Below are positions 48,180 through 60,450 of a stretch of DNA of 64,000 bases, one piece after another (the stretch's first letter is position 1; each line of letters starts with the position of its first letter). Origin of the DNA: Lutraria lutraria (lineage: Eukaryota > Mollusca > Bivalvia > Venerida > Mactridae). Where the stretch lies: NCBI GenBank assembly GCA_964023205.1, contig OZ026841.1, forward strand, positions 32,874,399 through 32,938,398, written 5' to 3'. The notes beneath the pieces are model-generated. The model was not told where the DNA came from. It worked only from the letters and a program-made list of their open reading frames with translations, and ran no database searches. The position numbers were made by a program, and so were the translations under genes.

Positions 48180-49060
48180 ACAATAAGTACGTCTCAGCAT
48201 CTCTCTGAATGCTGTTAGCTTAGATCTATACAGTACGTTTTTTATATATTGTTCATGATTTTATACCAACATCCGCATTTACCGAAAGAATATAAACTTT
48301 GCAATCACATACCACTGACAAATTATCCAATGGGTGGATACCTTAGACACTACAACTCATGATTTGACGCAATCATCTCAACCTGCTAAGCGGCCATACT
48401 GACTTACGTAAAATCCGGACCTGTTCTGTACCGTTCCGGATAGCTAAGTCTCGAAGGTAATGAAACCTTCACAGCCACGGAGAAACTGAATTGTCAAATC
48501 TTGAATCAAGAATGCACCATTCGACAAGAAAATAATAATTGGGCACTCACTTTTGGTGATAAATAAATGAAAATAATCCAGCATCCCATTTTGTTTGACA
48601 GCAGTGGTATACCACATTTTACAATTTTCAATCATTCAGACCAAATTTATTTCCGCACAAAGGCAATTATGTAGTGTTAAATTTTCGTCTAAATTTCTTT
48701 CTAGTTCTTTGCGAACAGTCAAGTTATATAAAGCCCTATTTATTAAAGACTGGATTGGAAAAATCATGTCGGTACTCATCTGAATATTTAGGGGATTATT
48801 CTGGAGATGATGCTTAAAACATTGATACATTAAACCAGTTCAGGACATATAAGCAAAATGATAGCCTTTGATGGTATTTGCTTAATGACTGTGTGTGAAT
48901 GCGTGTTTGAACTGCGTGCAGTATCGCTCTGTTTGCGAGTCTGTATAACGACAAAGACCGAAAAAATGAAGTTTGAATTTTCGCCTAAAGCTAGAGAGCA
49001 GTGCAGTGTAGAAATTCATAGTTTGCACAATCGCTATACGAGAAGAATTTACTTCATAAA
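48180..49060. promoter_or_regulatory. CpG-enriched patch, possible promoter of the minus-strand gene
   Basis: CpGs are several-fold denser than in the flanks, with clusters at 48365-48480 and 48900-49035. It lies 5.6 kb upstream, on the minus strand, of the MDDDF exon and contains a strong minus-strand donor at 48402-48407. A promoter with a non-coding first exon is a reasonable inference. No TATA or initiator motif is decisive. Confidence 0.35.
48408..48443 (-). other. candidate exon with strong donor (first or internal)
   Basis: The donor TAC|GTAAGTCAG is near-consensus. Behind it lie 36 bases, CpG-rich (ATCCGGAACGG.., GGTCCGG), open in all three frames (for example YPERYRTGPDF), to a possible acceptor cgagacttag. 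It may equally be the 3' end of a longer first exon reaching into the CpG patch. Splicing onto 42797 would make it 5' UTR for the MDDDF start. Confidence 0.3.
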
Positions 49061-49081
49061 TTTATCTCCTAAAAACTGAAC

Positions 49082-49180
49082 AATACGTTTTCTACATCGG
49101 CCATGGAATCTTATTCCCATTACATGTTGCAATGCAAGTCTATGTAAGTTCAGTTTCCATAAGTACCTTCAGTAGCATAC
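49082..49180 (-). repeat. 'agtactttcagtact' family, truncated copy
   Basis: It shares 'gcaatgcaagtctatgtaag' and 'ttcagtttccat.agtac.ttcagta' with 51862-52041. Confidence 0.55.
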
Positions 49181-49585
49181 CAGCAGAAAATTAAACAAAA
49201 TTAAGCAAAAAAGCTATCAGACAGTTATAATCACATGAACAGAGAAATTTTACCACATTTAAAAGTTTATATTTAACTGGGTCAAATGATAACAAACAAC
49301 TAAACAGATTACATTTCGATGTACATCTTACAAAAAACCAAAAGGACACATACGCTTATAAACATTATAAATGTGGAAAACACCACATTTCTCAATAGCT
49401 CAAATTAATTGATTAAACACAAGGGAAGTGAATTTTATTGCCATCCCTAGAGGGAATAATGCAAAAAGCTTATTTTCCTTTGTTTAATAGACAGATAAAT
49501 GTGTTTCACTTTAATCATGCAGCTGACATATTGCGAAGAAGCTCAATAAGCACAAAATAGAAATTTCAGTCCTCTGTTATCAGTA

Positions 49586-49783
49586 CAAAGTTAAACCTGT
49601 GAACAAAGGCCATCCATGGGAAAGACCAAATGTGGCCTTTATTGACAAGTGGCCTTTGTTCAGAGGTCATTTCATTCCAAATAACCAATCAAGGTTATAA
49701 GAATAATGGCATTTATTCACAGTATGGCATTTATTCACAGTGTGGCATTTATTCGGAGGTGGCTGTTAACACGAGTTTGGCTG
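49586..49783 (+). mobile_element. TA-flanked 'aacctgtgaacaaaggcc' MITE
   Basis: It is bounded by TA on both sides (49584-49585 and 49784-49785), with left end '..ttaaacctgtgaacaaagg' and right end '..cgagtttggctg'. The phrase 'tggcatttattcacagt' is duplicated in tandem inside. The uninterrupted 'gaccaaatgtggcctttatt' shows the empty form of the site that took the insertion at 21801. Confidence 0.75.
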
Positions 49784-50255
49784 TAGTTAAAATACACCGC
49801 AAGAATCCATGAACAAAAATTACATAAAATTAACACATTTATGAAGTAAAGAGAAATGTTCACAATACATGTATACAGACAAGGCTGCTATAAACAATGA
49901 ATAGGTTCCATTCCCATTAAACTGACAAATTGAACGCACACATGTGTTCACAGAACCAAAATATTTACATTCTTTGCAGAATGATCTCCCCTGACACATA
50001 AAATCATTTTTCATGTAGAGCCAAATATTGGTTAATGGTCTACCGGTAATTAAAATCAACGAACAAGACATTCATTTATTACACAACATAACACACATCT
50101 ACACTACAATAATTACAGAAAAGTGAAATAAAAAAAATCTGCCAAGATAAGTTACCAGACATTTCTAATATATTGTTATCTACATTGATGAGAACAAAAA
50201 AACTGTCATCCCCTAAGAGATAAATCCAAGATAAATACAACAGGCAATTACTCAC

Positions 50256-50380
50256 TTCAAATCCACATTTAAATGAGTAAACACTCCAGGGTTTTTTGTT
50301 TCATAAAAGAAGCAGGTAAACAATTTATGTTGTTTTATATACTGGTAAAGCCTATTATATATCCATGATCCAGGTAAAGA
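50256..50380 (-). CDS. candidate 125-base exon, unknown protein
   Basis: The acceptor (tttacccctatttaccatacag) has a good pyrimidine tract, and the donor GAA|GTGAGTAAT is strong. One frame is open throughout from phase 0: SLPGSWIYNRLYQYIK, then LFTCFFYETKNPGVFTHL and NVDL, ending in phase 2. Composition is rich in F/Y/N/K, as chance AT-rich translation would be, so it is less convincing than the 38.7 and 42.8 kb exons. Its phase does not fit exon 42749-42797 directly; another exon would be needed between them. Confidence 0.3.
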
Positions 50381-50495
50381 CTGTATGGTAAATAGGGGTA
50401 AATACATCATGATGAGTATAATACTCTCTGTAGTGATTCTAATCATTTGTGTTGTGTTAAAGGAGCAATATCCGATCAGACTATCGGATGCAAAT

Positions 50496-50555
50496 TAACT
50501 CTCCCTCTACATTGTTTTATCAAATGAACTCTCTCTCTCTCTACATTGTTTTATC
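50496..50555. repeat. short tandem duplication with (CT)n
   Basis: A segment ending 'ctacattgttttatca' is repeated twice about 32 bases apart, with a CT run in the second copy. Confidence 0.7.
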
Positions 50556-50994
50556 AGTGATAGACATACAGTGAATGGTGACTAACAAGACTTACTGTAC
50601 CGTATTTATAAATAGCTGAAGCAGACCATGGGTTTAAACCATATAAACTCCTCCCTCTAATTCAAATTTGAATTTCTGTTATAAATTGTTTTGAAAATAT
50701 AACAACCTAAATCTTCATACATTTTGAAGTTTCTTATCTGAACTGATAAAAGAATCACTTTACTTCATTCAGAATATTTTTCAGTGATTAAAAACACCAA
50801 CAGTCTTTGTTTCAGCTGATTAATGAGGTTTAAGCCATTTAAAGGACCAAAGGAGGATATTTGACCCGAATAAATGATAACCAAAGGATCGTTTGACCTA
50901 TATAATTGACCTATCTCAGAGATAAAAGGGAACATTTTGTTAATTTTTGGAATGAACAATAGTTGATGCTGGTGATGAAAATTGATTGGGACTG

Positions 50995-51120
50995 AATTAC
51001 TACATTTTTCTACATCCACATGGCCGCATGGCTGAAATAGTTCCCCATCCATGTTGCTGTGTAAGTCAATGTCTTATAAGTTTAGTTCCCATGAGAACTT
51101 TCAGTACTGTGATTAGAAGT
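50995..51120 (-). repeat. 'agtactttcagtact' family copy
   Basis: It shares 'tttttctacatccacatggc', 'ccatgttgctgtgtaagtca' and 'actttcagtactgtgatta' with 51862-52041. A G13 run follows at 51126-51138. Confidence 0.6.
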
Positions 51121-51861
51121 ATACCGGGGGGGGGGGGGCTAAAAGGGATGCAACTCAAGTTTGATCATAATGGGTTAAAGTCACATAAGTTCTGGTAAGC
51201 AGATTTATCATAAATAACTTATAGCAGACATTAAATTTTACAACAATATGGATCGAGTTTTACAACACAATATAATACGAAACAATAATATTGTACTTGC
51301 ATCAAATTTCTAATAAAAGTGCCTTTGTCTTCTTAGACAAACATACAAATATTACATAAGATAAATCATCTATGTAGGCAAGACAAAAAGAAATCATCCA
51401 ATATGCTGAATTAAATCTATTAGGAATCATGCCAGGTATCCACGTGAGATTTGATAATACAAGTAATAAAGAAGGGAATTTTAATCAGGGAGTAATGTAC
51501 TAATTGTAATATATGTAGATTACCGGAATTACTTAACAAACTGTATTGGCAGTAAAAACTAGATCATAAACTATCAGGTATTGAAGTGACTTTGATATGA
51601 AGCTCTCAGTTTAATAGAATGCAGAAAATTTTAAAGATAAACAACAAATTTGTTGCCCATGAATTGTATCTGAAACAAACTAGAAAAAAACTTTTTGCTT
51701 ATACAAAAATCATTCATGCCACGTAAATACATGATAAGAATGAACATTTATCATCAAATTTCAACAACAATAAAATACTGATAATGCAAACAACTTACAG
51801 TTTTAAACAATTTGTGGTCTGAAACATACAAAAATCTGTTATTCCACTAATTTATACTCAA

Positions 51862-52041
51862 TTTTGGAAACTAAGTTTTCCTTAGCCGTCACTCGCTCAG
51901 CGCACATGAATTTTTATATGGACCTAAGTACTATGTTTATCTACATCCGCCATGCAGTGTTCTTAAACTAGTTCCTGTTCCATGTTGCAGTGCAAGTCTA
52001 TGTAAATTCAGTTTCCATGAGTACTTTCAGTACTTTGATTT
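51862..52041 (-). repeat. 'agtactttcagtact' family, near full-length
   Basis: It runs from 'ttttggaaactaagttttcc' to 'agtactttcagtactttgat'. It matches 60264-60450 in reverse over about 180 bases, including 'catgttgcagtgcaagtcta'. No ORF; the ends carry the small palindrome agtact..agtact. Confidence 0.7.
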
Positions 52042-52117
52042 ACTTGTCTTGGCTCACTGCAGGCTGCTATGTTTCCTATCCCAAGGTGTGATATACACAA
52101 TGTAACTCGTAAATATA

Positions 52118-52200
52118 TCGAGGGTTCAACGCAACAGTGTCATAACTCATACTGAAATAAGAACAAGTTACGACAGTGTTGCGCTGAGCCCTCGACATGT
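52118..52200 (-). mobile_element. foldback MITE, copy B
   Basis: The arms 'cgagggttcaacgcaacagt' and 'gttgcgctgagccctcg' fold together. The centre 'catactgaaataagaacaag' is the reverse complement of the centre of copy A at 16609-16697, so the two copies are in opposite orientation. Confidence 0.65.
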
Positions 52201-52204
52201 GTCA

Positions 52205-53339
52205 TGTGACTTGTCCCACCCATTTTCCCCCAAAAATCAATGAGAGTGTTAATATTTGCCTTCTCCAGCCTTATTAGATATTAAAATACTTACATAAATG
52301 TTTACATACAATTATGTAATGAAATATAATAACTCATTTCTCAGTAGATCAACAAGAAATTCAATTTGAATGACCGAATCGTAAAAAGATAAAATATTAT
52401 TTTTAAGTGAAGCAATAACTGTTTACTTGAAGTGAATCTGTTAACATTACCGGTAATCTTGTTTTGCTTCAATAAAAACAGTCATATTTCTAAGCTTATG
52501 TTATATACAACAATATATGATAAATAACATATTATTCAAACAAAATTTTTAATTTATTCAAATTATTTTTGCCCATGTGTATAAAATTTCAGTACAAATT
52601 TAAAGCAACCTGTTCATAGTAAATAAAATTCAAACTTAAATCTGAGACACACCATCCCCTCACTGTTTCAAAACCTGACTGAATGATTCAAGAATTTGAT
52701 TGGTTTACTTTGAGTGCAACCTGAAAGTTGACCAATGAAAAGGCTGAAGAAAGAATTTCAGATTCAGAACAATGAGTTTATCAAATCCTGGAAGCAGATA
52801 CTATTTTTCTAACTACAGCAAGCTTCCTTGAATATAAATAATAACTCAACAGACATTATATTTATGCACTTATCATGGAATTTTCAAAAGACTAGCTTTA
52901 AAGCAAGATTCTCAGCTCCCATTACACCAGCTTTAAGTAGTTAATATGCAAAGTGTGCGGAATAAATGAAAACCACATAATTATACTGACTTATGTAAGA
53001 GTGATTCAAATTAGGACAACTCACCATAACAAACACAGTTTCAGGACCTCAGAAAAATATCCTCTTATAGTAGAGAATTTTTTTTACAGATACCGTTTCA
53101 GACGTACTGGTAATTCAAAAATGATTTGTTTCAACATTAAATAAAATGGAAGCCCTTTTATAATACATCTAAAACAGTAACCTCTGAAATGAACACCACA
53201 AATGAATTGCAATCAAAGGAAATGATGTATCATTTTGGTTTATATACTGTAACTACACACCAGCCAATACACCCATTTTTCACATTAAATAATCATACTA
53301 GGTCTTGTTCTAAATATTGAGGGTTCTGCATCTTAATAA
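52205..53339. other. AT-rich non-coding stretch
   Basis: No supported gene and no repeat with clear ends. Confidence 0.5.
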
Positions 53340-54228
53340 CAAATATAAGAGTGACACAAAACTGTCATATATGAATAAAACAAATATAAGAGTGACACAA
53401 AACTGTCATATATGAATAAAACAAATATAAGAGTGACACAAAACTGTCATATATGAATTAAAACAAATATAAGAGTGACACAAAACTGTCATATATGAAT
53501 AAAACAAATATAAGAGTGACACAAAACTGTCATATATCAATAAAATAAATATAAGACTGACACAAAATTGTCATATATCAATAAAATAAATATAAGACTG
53601 ACACAAAACTGTCATATATGAATTAAACAAATATAAGACTGACACAAAACTGTCATATATCAATAAAATAAATATAAGACTGACACAAAATTGTCATATA
53701 TCAATAAAATAAATATAAGAGTGACACAAAACTATCATATATGAAAAAAAAACAAATATAAGACTGACACAAAACTGTCATATATCAATGAAATAAAATA
53801 TAAGACTGACACAAAATTGTCATATATGAATAAAATAAATATAAGAGTGACACAAAACTGTCATATATCAATAAAATAAATATAAGAGTGACACAAAACT
53901 ATCATATATCAATAAAATAAATATAAGACTGACACAAAACTATCATATATCAATAAAATAAATATAAGACTGACACAAAACTGTCATATATCAATAAAAT
54001 AAATATAAGACTGACACAAAACTGTCATAAATCAATAAAATAAATATAAGAGTGACACAAAACTATCATATATCAATAAAATAAATATAAGACTGACACA
54101 AAACTATCATATATCAATAAAATAAATATAAGACTGACACAAAACTATCATATATCAATAAAATAAATATAAGAGTGACACAAAACTATCATATATCAAT
54201 AAAATAAATATAACACTGAAACAAACAT
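53340..54228 (+). repeat. 41-bp satellite array, about 21-22 copies
   Basis: The unit is close to 'caaatataagagtgacacaa' with 'aactgtcatatatgaataaa'. A small hairpin TGACA-caaaac-TGTCA is kept in most copies; an A for G change (ctatcat) disrupts it in others. Left-side copies have 'atgaata' and 'gagtgac', right-side copies mainly 'atcaata' and 'gactgac', so two subtypes occupy different parts of the array. Confidence 0.95.
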
Positions 54229-54740
54229 TTTCTTCACAGCAGGAATCAACATTTAATTGAAAATCTCAAAATGACGAACACAATCCAAAGTAAAGCACAT
54301 AAATTAAGAAAGTAATTTCTTTCTAATTTGGTCGAACCAATTGAAAATTCAACTTTAACGCAAACATTTGATTCTACTACAACCAATTTGAAGCCAATTA
54401 TTTCCTCTGAGATTGACAAAAAAATCTTGTCAAATCTAACCAACTTCAACCTAGAAAAGGTCACCAATTAAAAAGATTAGGATATCATACAGAATGTCTA
54501 GGAAATATAAGCCAAATGAGAATTAAGGCAAGTAGAAGATTATAGTAATATGTTCCTGATTTTCCACATCAACCCTTTTTATTTCTGCCATTTTTTACCA
54601 TTTACCATTTGTTTGGTCTGGATCATTTATAAATATTTTCATTTTTATATGAACTTATTCTGTGAACTAAAACAACTGATATTGTGGCCATTTACATTGT
54701 GATCATTCTATTTTGATTAAGACTGGATGCTAAGAGTGCA

Positions 54741-54835
54741 AACAATCTAAGTCGGACAACGACTGATGCAGGATGCCGGATAATCATCGATCTTAAAAGC
54801 TCATCCAGAGCCAACATGCTCAGGTGAGCATAAAA
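54741..54835 (+). repeat. 3' end of an agggccat-family element
   Basis: It contains 'gacaacgactgatgcagga', then 'cttaaaagctcatccagag' and 'tgctcaggtgagcataaaaa', the terminal hairpin of the family. The rest is missing. Confidence 0.6.
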
Positions 54836-57645
54836 AGTGAGAAAGTAGATTTTCCGTTCCTCAGGTCTAACAAAAACCCTAAGGTCAAGGGAAAATAATG
54901 GTCGGTCAGGTAACTAGAAACTAACAATTCTTTTTCAAAGCCTTATGCAAGTTGGTCCAGACAAGATGCTTTAGCTCATTTTTATCATCTAATGTAATGA
55001 CTCAGTCTTCACTAGCCCACAGCCCGGGGCTCTGTTTGGGCTAGTGAACTTTCTCAAAATTGTGTATTCGGGCTAGTGGTAATTTGTCTATTTTCAATAG
55101 TGCGCTTATAGTTCAGGCTAGCTAACACTGATGACTTTGGCAAGTATTGTAGTAAACAAACACAGAAATTTTATTTCTAATACAACCAGACTTGTTTCCC
55201 TATTTCCATACATAGAAAGATGTTGCTAAAAACACCAAAGATCACAAGACAAGTCTCTTTGATTATATAAAAAGTGTGTCAATCAGAAATCTTTCAGAGC
55301 CTCAAATCTTAACAACTGAGAATCAATAGTTTATCAATCAAAGCTATTAGATATTGATTATCTCATCCTGCATGAATCATACAAATAACTCATCTATGCA
55401 TAAACGATCCAAAGGAAATATAGTGTTCAGCTTTCCTGGACACATTATACACCATCATAAATTATATTGTTTCCATCATGGTACATTGTAATGTCACTCA
55501 GGAATATTATAATCATATCATTTCAAAATGAATCAAACAAGAAAAAAACTGCTGGATTGTCAGAAAAGAATATTCTCTTTTAATAATAATACCTGCAGTG
55601 TTCACTTACCATAACTAATATAATAAGGGGCTTAAATGGCCCTTAATGAAAGATAGGGCCCTTTAAGACATTTTCAGATGATAATTCCTGTAAGAACTTT
55701 AAGAAATAATTGAGAACTGAAAACGTTTTGAATAATTTACTCTTTAGTCAATATTATGAAACTTAAACTGCATGAAACTCTTCAAAACATTCCTTCAATG
55801 TACATAAACACTCCATTAATTGTGATTGAAATGCAACAATAATAATACATACAGAACTCTTTATGGCTTCATTACCCAAGGGAGACAACTGTGCCATCAC
55901 TTAGAAAGGGAAATTAACCAAGCACAAATATTTACGATATGACTGAAGTAAAGTTTATATAAGTTAACTTGTCATGTAGGTGAGATATAACTACAGAGAA
56001 GTTATACTCATATACATTATTTATATACAGTTGGTAATAGAATTAAACATATTAAATATAGTAAATAATTGGCCGTAATCTGAGCGCAATGACTGAATTG
56101 TCCCTAGAGACCAAACATCAATTTTCAACTGTTGTTGAAATTGTTTTCCATAGACTGCCCCTCTAAGTAAGGGATTCATAAAAACATAAATTTTTCTAGA
56201 ACTATTCTTAGATACTTCATGAACTATTCATGAAATATGAATAACTGTTTGAGAGAGTTAACCTGAGCCAATATCAGACTTGAAGAATGAAAAGTGCAAA
56301 TACATGTACACACAGAATTTTTATGTAATATTGCCAGTACAATGTGTAGCATCCGTAATAAAGCAAATGTATCATCCATCATATAAGCCACTTCGATTTC
56401 AACTTATTTCAAATTCATCTGTGTAAAAAATGAATTTACTTCATGATAAACTATTAGACTGCATAAAGTGCAAAATAATTCAGGAACAAATATTCTAAAC
56501 CTAACCCATTCCATATCAAGATATCAGGTAGAAATAGCAATCAGACAGTGAAAATAATTTGAAATCCTACTGGAAGTCAGCATCAAGACATGTTATCACT
56601 CAAAATTCCATTTTCATACAGTTAAGATGAATTTGTGCCAAAACTACGCACTTGAAAACCATTACGTGATAAGAAATTTAACACATTTTCAATTATGTAC
56701 AAATGCACATTCATTGAAATTTGTTAAAAAATATGACATACAATATCTGATGCATTTTATGAAAAGAATGTAGAAATAATAAAGCCATCTAGTATGTAAA
56801 GTAAGAAGGTCATGGCCAATCATAATCATATAGCACACAGTGAGAATTAAACAGCGTCAAGGTCAGATATCAACTCAATGATGTAATCATGCATACAGAT
56901 TCTACTCAAAGTCAAGGTTAACTAGAACTCTAACTCATGTTTACAGTATGTCATTTCTATGACAAGGCCACATTCATAAACCATCTCAATGCCAGACACA
57001 CATCTTGAGGTCAAGGACATAATTTACCCATACCACGAGGTCATCATGACAGACCTGTTTTAAGGTCAAGGTCAAGGTTAAAATAATATCACAAGATATC
57101 ATTCTAAGAGTTTATGATTCAAGTTAGTAATTCAACTTTATGGACAAATTCATATAATATTACCAGTTAATGGAAACAATTCCTGCAACAAATACCTAAG
57201 CTAAGATATTCATGTAAGTTCTACTGATCATAACAGAATACTCACAAAAACATACATTCATAGATTCATACATAGAAAACATAGACATATGTTACTAGTA
57301 ATACAGCAGCCAATATAACTAATTATCCACAGACATGACATTGGTAAGTATGACTGGACTAGGAGAAAACATAGACCCATCCTAGATTTTAACAAAAATA
57401 CACAAGTACATTTTCATAATATCATTGTACTTAATCACAATTTGAAGATAATATACCACAAGACAGATGCAGCAAACAAAAGCTATGCCAATGCTAATGT
57501 CTGTTCATTACCCCAGTGAGATCTATCCATATTTCTATGACCTGACCCAAACTTAACCAATAACAATAAATGTAGTTGAACAAATCTTCAATGACTTTCC
57601 ATGTGTCATTCAATGGTCACATGATCAATATGAGTAAGTGAAATA
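54836..57645. other. non-coding stretch
   Basis: No supported gene. Near 55010-55140 'ggctagtg' repeats several times. 'aaggtcaaggtcaaggtta' near 57062 is a short local repeat. Confidence 0.45.
56190..56247 (-). repeat. TTCATGAA-type repeat, diverged copy
   Basis: It contains 'tacttcatgaactattcatg' next to 'ttctagaactattcttagat'. Confidence 0.45.
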
Positions 57646-57647
57646 AA

Positions 57648-57926
57648 AACAAGTGTGCCAGGTCACAAAATACGCCCGTCAAAATTCATTTTTCAAAGCG
57701 TCAAGGGGCATAACTCAGAAGTGCCTGGGCCGATTGGGGCGGTTATTGATCTTGACCAAGATGTCATGGCCATAAACATTTCCATGAATTTTGGTGAGGA
57801 TCCGAAAAAAAATGTTTGAATTACAGAGTTGAGGCCATTGTGAACATCAACCTCCCTCCGCCCGCCAACCCGCCCGCCATGGGTGTTCCCGTAATACGAC
57901 CCATTTTTTCAAACGGGCTTGTAAAA
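57648..57926 (+). repeat. dispersed repeat (gggcataactcagaagtg type), well preserved
   Basis: It starts 'caagtgtgccaggtcacaaa', continues 'ggggcataactcagaagtgc' and 'tggtgaggatccgaaaa', and ends in a C-rich run (cccgccaacccgcccgcc) and 'cgggcttgt'. The start 'aagtgtgcc' lacks a matching inverted end. The decayed dimer at 3770-4110 belongs to the same group. Confidence 0.65.
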
Positions 57927-59796
57927 ATAATTTCAGACAGTATGACACAACTGTTACAGTAAAGCTTATTGCCTGTTAATTACTGCTGTATAAAAAGTGT
58001 ATTTATGGTGGGCTTTAGTGTGGCTTAATTTATTAGCAGATTACTGCTAGCATAGGTTTAACTGTATATTAACTGATTAATAACTGATAAATTATACTGA
58101 TCTGATGTGAAAAATTCCACAGTAAATACAGTAGGTTTTTGAGACAAACAGAATCACATGTTCAACCTGACCATGCATTTGATACATATTACACAATGTA
58201 GTAAACCAGGCAAATATCCAGATAACTGAGGATTTATGGAAGAAAACAACAAGAATTTGGCACAACTGGTCTCCTGTTTATAACAGACAAGTGAGTGCAT
58301 GGTGCTGCCATGGATTGCGCAACATCAGATGCTGGTAAACAATAACCAATAGACTTTTAAATATAATATTATAGAACATTTCAGTTCACAGCTGATTATT
58401 ACTAGTTGCACAGACCAAGAGCAAATGATTCCAGAATTGTTAAAAAACAGAATTTAAAAAGGGGTGCCAGGTGATTTACAAGATACAGCATGCATGCATG
58501 CATAACAGATGACACTGATAGAATTAATGTTGTGTCACAGTAAAAGCATCATTATTGATAGAAGAAGTAGTAGGTGAGGAACTATTTACAAGTACAGACA
58601 AGCCTGCAAACAAAGGCCAACCCTGGGAAAGACAAAAATGTGAGCTTTATTAACAGGTGGTCTTTACTCAGAGGTCATTTTGTTCTAGCTAATGAATGAC
58701 CTTTGTTTAAGAATAGGAAATAAAAGAATGATATTTAACTGTGCCTCTAGTGGTAAAGGCAGGGTGTATGTAATGAACTCATGCACCCACATATGATTTA
58801 AAAAAAAAAAAAACAAGCAGATATGTTAATCTGTACCATTATATGCACTATGATTTATTTGTATACATTAAAAATTTATATAATGCATAATTCAGTTGAG
58901 TTCTTACAAAATGAGAGTTTTTGGGAGAATGTAAAAATAGACTAAATACACAAATTTACAAATAAGCACTAATAACAAGCAACATAAAATGAGGGAATAT
59001 CTGGATGGCAATCAGAATTTAAACAGAGGGATCACAAAAAATAGAGCAACAGAAATACAGAAAAGGAATGTTAATTCAATTACAAAGTCGGCCAGCATGT
59101 TTTAAGTCAGTTATTTCTTAATCTTAAGCTAATTCAATCTATTTGATTGTTGAGAACTTCAAACTAATCTTCCCCATTAAGCTGAAATATAGGAACATCT
59201 TTAAAAAGCTGGAAAAGGCTTTCTAGCCAATAAAAAGCAGCAATAAAGGAACCATTTACAAGCTGTCACTCTAGAAATAAACAATAACCCCACAATTACA
59301 TCCCAGTTTCAGCTTCATAATGAAATAGATATTCAAATACCGAAAAAATGTCACCAAAAAATTATGATTCTTCAAGCAGTCACCCAATCAAATAACCATA
59401 AAATTTGTGGAAAAGTAATAAATTTATCCACCACATGAAAATTTGCTTTATCAAGCCAACTAACCAATGTTTAAATAAAATTTGCAATTCTTGATAAGCC
59501 ATTAATTCTACCCAGAGAAGATATTGGCAAAAATTTCTTTTAAGTAAATCAACATTTTGGTCTTAAAGATATCTAAATTAATGAAAGTATCAATAATTCA
59601 ATACAAGATGGCATTTTAATACAATAACTTGCGTAAAGTAGGGGACTGCCAATATGTCCTGAAATTCACATTAAGTATAAGGCAAACTTGCATATTATGA
59701 TCACTAATATAAAAGACAGTGGAATCTTTTTCTCCCTTTATTTACTCTTTTTCATTAATAAAATTTTGTAAAATATGGGGACATAGTAAAACTCAC
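57927..59796. other. non-coding stretch, probable intron
   Basis: No supported gene. It holds a partial MITE at 58595, a (GCAT)n run near 58490 and a poly-A run at 58800-58813. Confidence 0.45.
58595..58720 (+). mobile_element. TA-flanked MITE, right end lost
   Basis: TA (58593-58594) precedes 'cagacaagcctgcaaacaaa', then 'ggccaaccctgggaaagac' and 'ctttactcagaggtcatttt'. The right inverted end is not found. Confidence 0.55.
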
Positions 59797-59864
59797 CTCC
59801 AGGCCTTTAAATTCATCAATGTATGTACACTCAAGTTGAACTATTAGTCCAAAATATTCCATGA
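59797..59864 (-). CDS. candidate coding exon upstream of the MDDDF exon
   Basis: A consensus donor (GAG|GTGAGTTTT) follows an open frame reading MEYFGLIVQLECTYIDEF then KGLE, ending in phase 0. The ATG (59860-59862) has G at -3 and G at +4, so it may be a start codon. Alternatively an acceptor (tactatttaaag) makes it an internal exon with two carry-in bases. The other two frames contain stops. Its phase-0 end joins in frame to the 42749-42797 exon if the upstream acceptor there is used. The protein is not recognised. Confidence 0.42.
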
Positions 59865-60263
59865 CTTTAAATAGTAACAAAAAATACACATTAATATGAA
59901 GTAATTGTGGAAGTCACATAACGCCTTAATGTGTCCAACGGTATGTCAGATTACATAATGTTATCAAAGAAGATTATTTTAATTACTAAATAATTATGTC
60001 TTATGATTATCAATTATTATAACAAGACAGTTTGACAAATGATATGAAATAAATCATTAAACAATTTTAATTGACGTTAAATTGTTATTAATGTTTTATT
60101 AAGAAAAGAGGCTAGACATTTTCACTCACATAGGACGTACATAGGTGAGAGAAAACACACTTGAGGGAATTACTGTATCCATCTAGCAAAACAGAACTTT
60201 TTAGCAAACATAGATTGTATATTAATGAATTTTTTTTTCAGAAATATAAACTCTTACAAGATT

Positions 60264-60450
60264 AATCAAAGTACTGAAAGTACTCATATAACTGAACTTA
60301 CATAGACTTGCACTGCAACATGGAACAGGAAATAGTTTAACAATTTAAGGGCGGATGTAGAAAAACGTAGTACTTTGGTCGGCATCAAAATTCATGTGTG
60401 CCGAGCGTGTGAAGGCTAAGGAAAGATGAACCATCATTCAGTTTCCAAAA
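60264..60450 (+). repeat. 'agtactttcagtact' family, near full-length
   Basis: It runs from 'aatcaaagtactgaaagtac' to '..attcagtttccaaaaatc'. It is the fullest plus-strand copy, with 'tgcactgcaacatggaacag' and 'gtgtgccgagcgtgtgaagg'. Confidence 0.7.

Noticed and set aside
53340..54228. CRISPR-like array
   Set aside because: Units are contiguous with no unique spacers; this is a eukaryotic satellite.
60130..60184. minus-strand 53-base exon with GTGAGTG donor
   Set aside because: It is open in two frames, but neither fits the phases of neighbouring candidates and the acceptor is weak.
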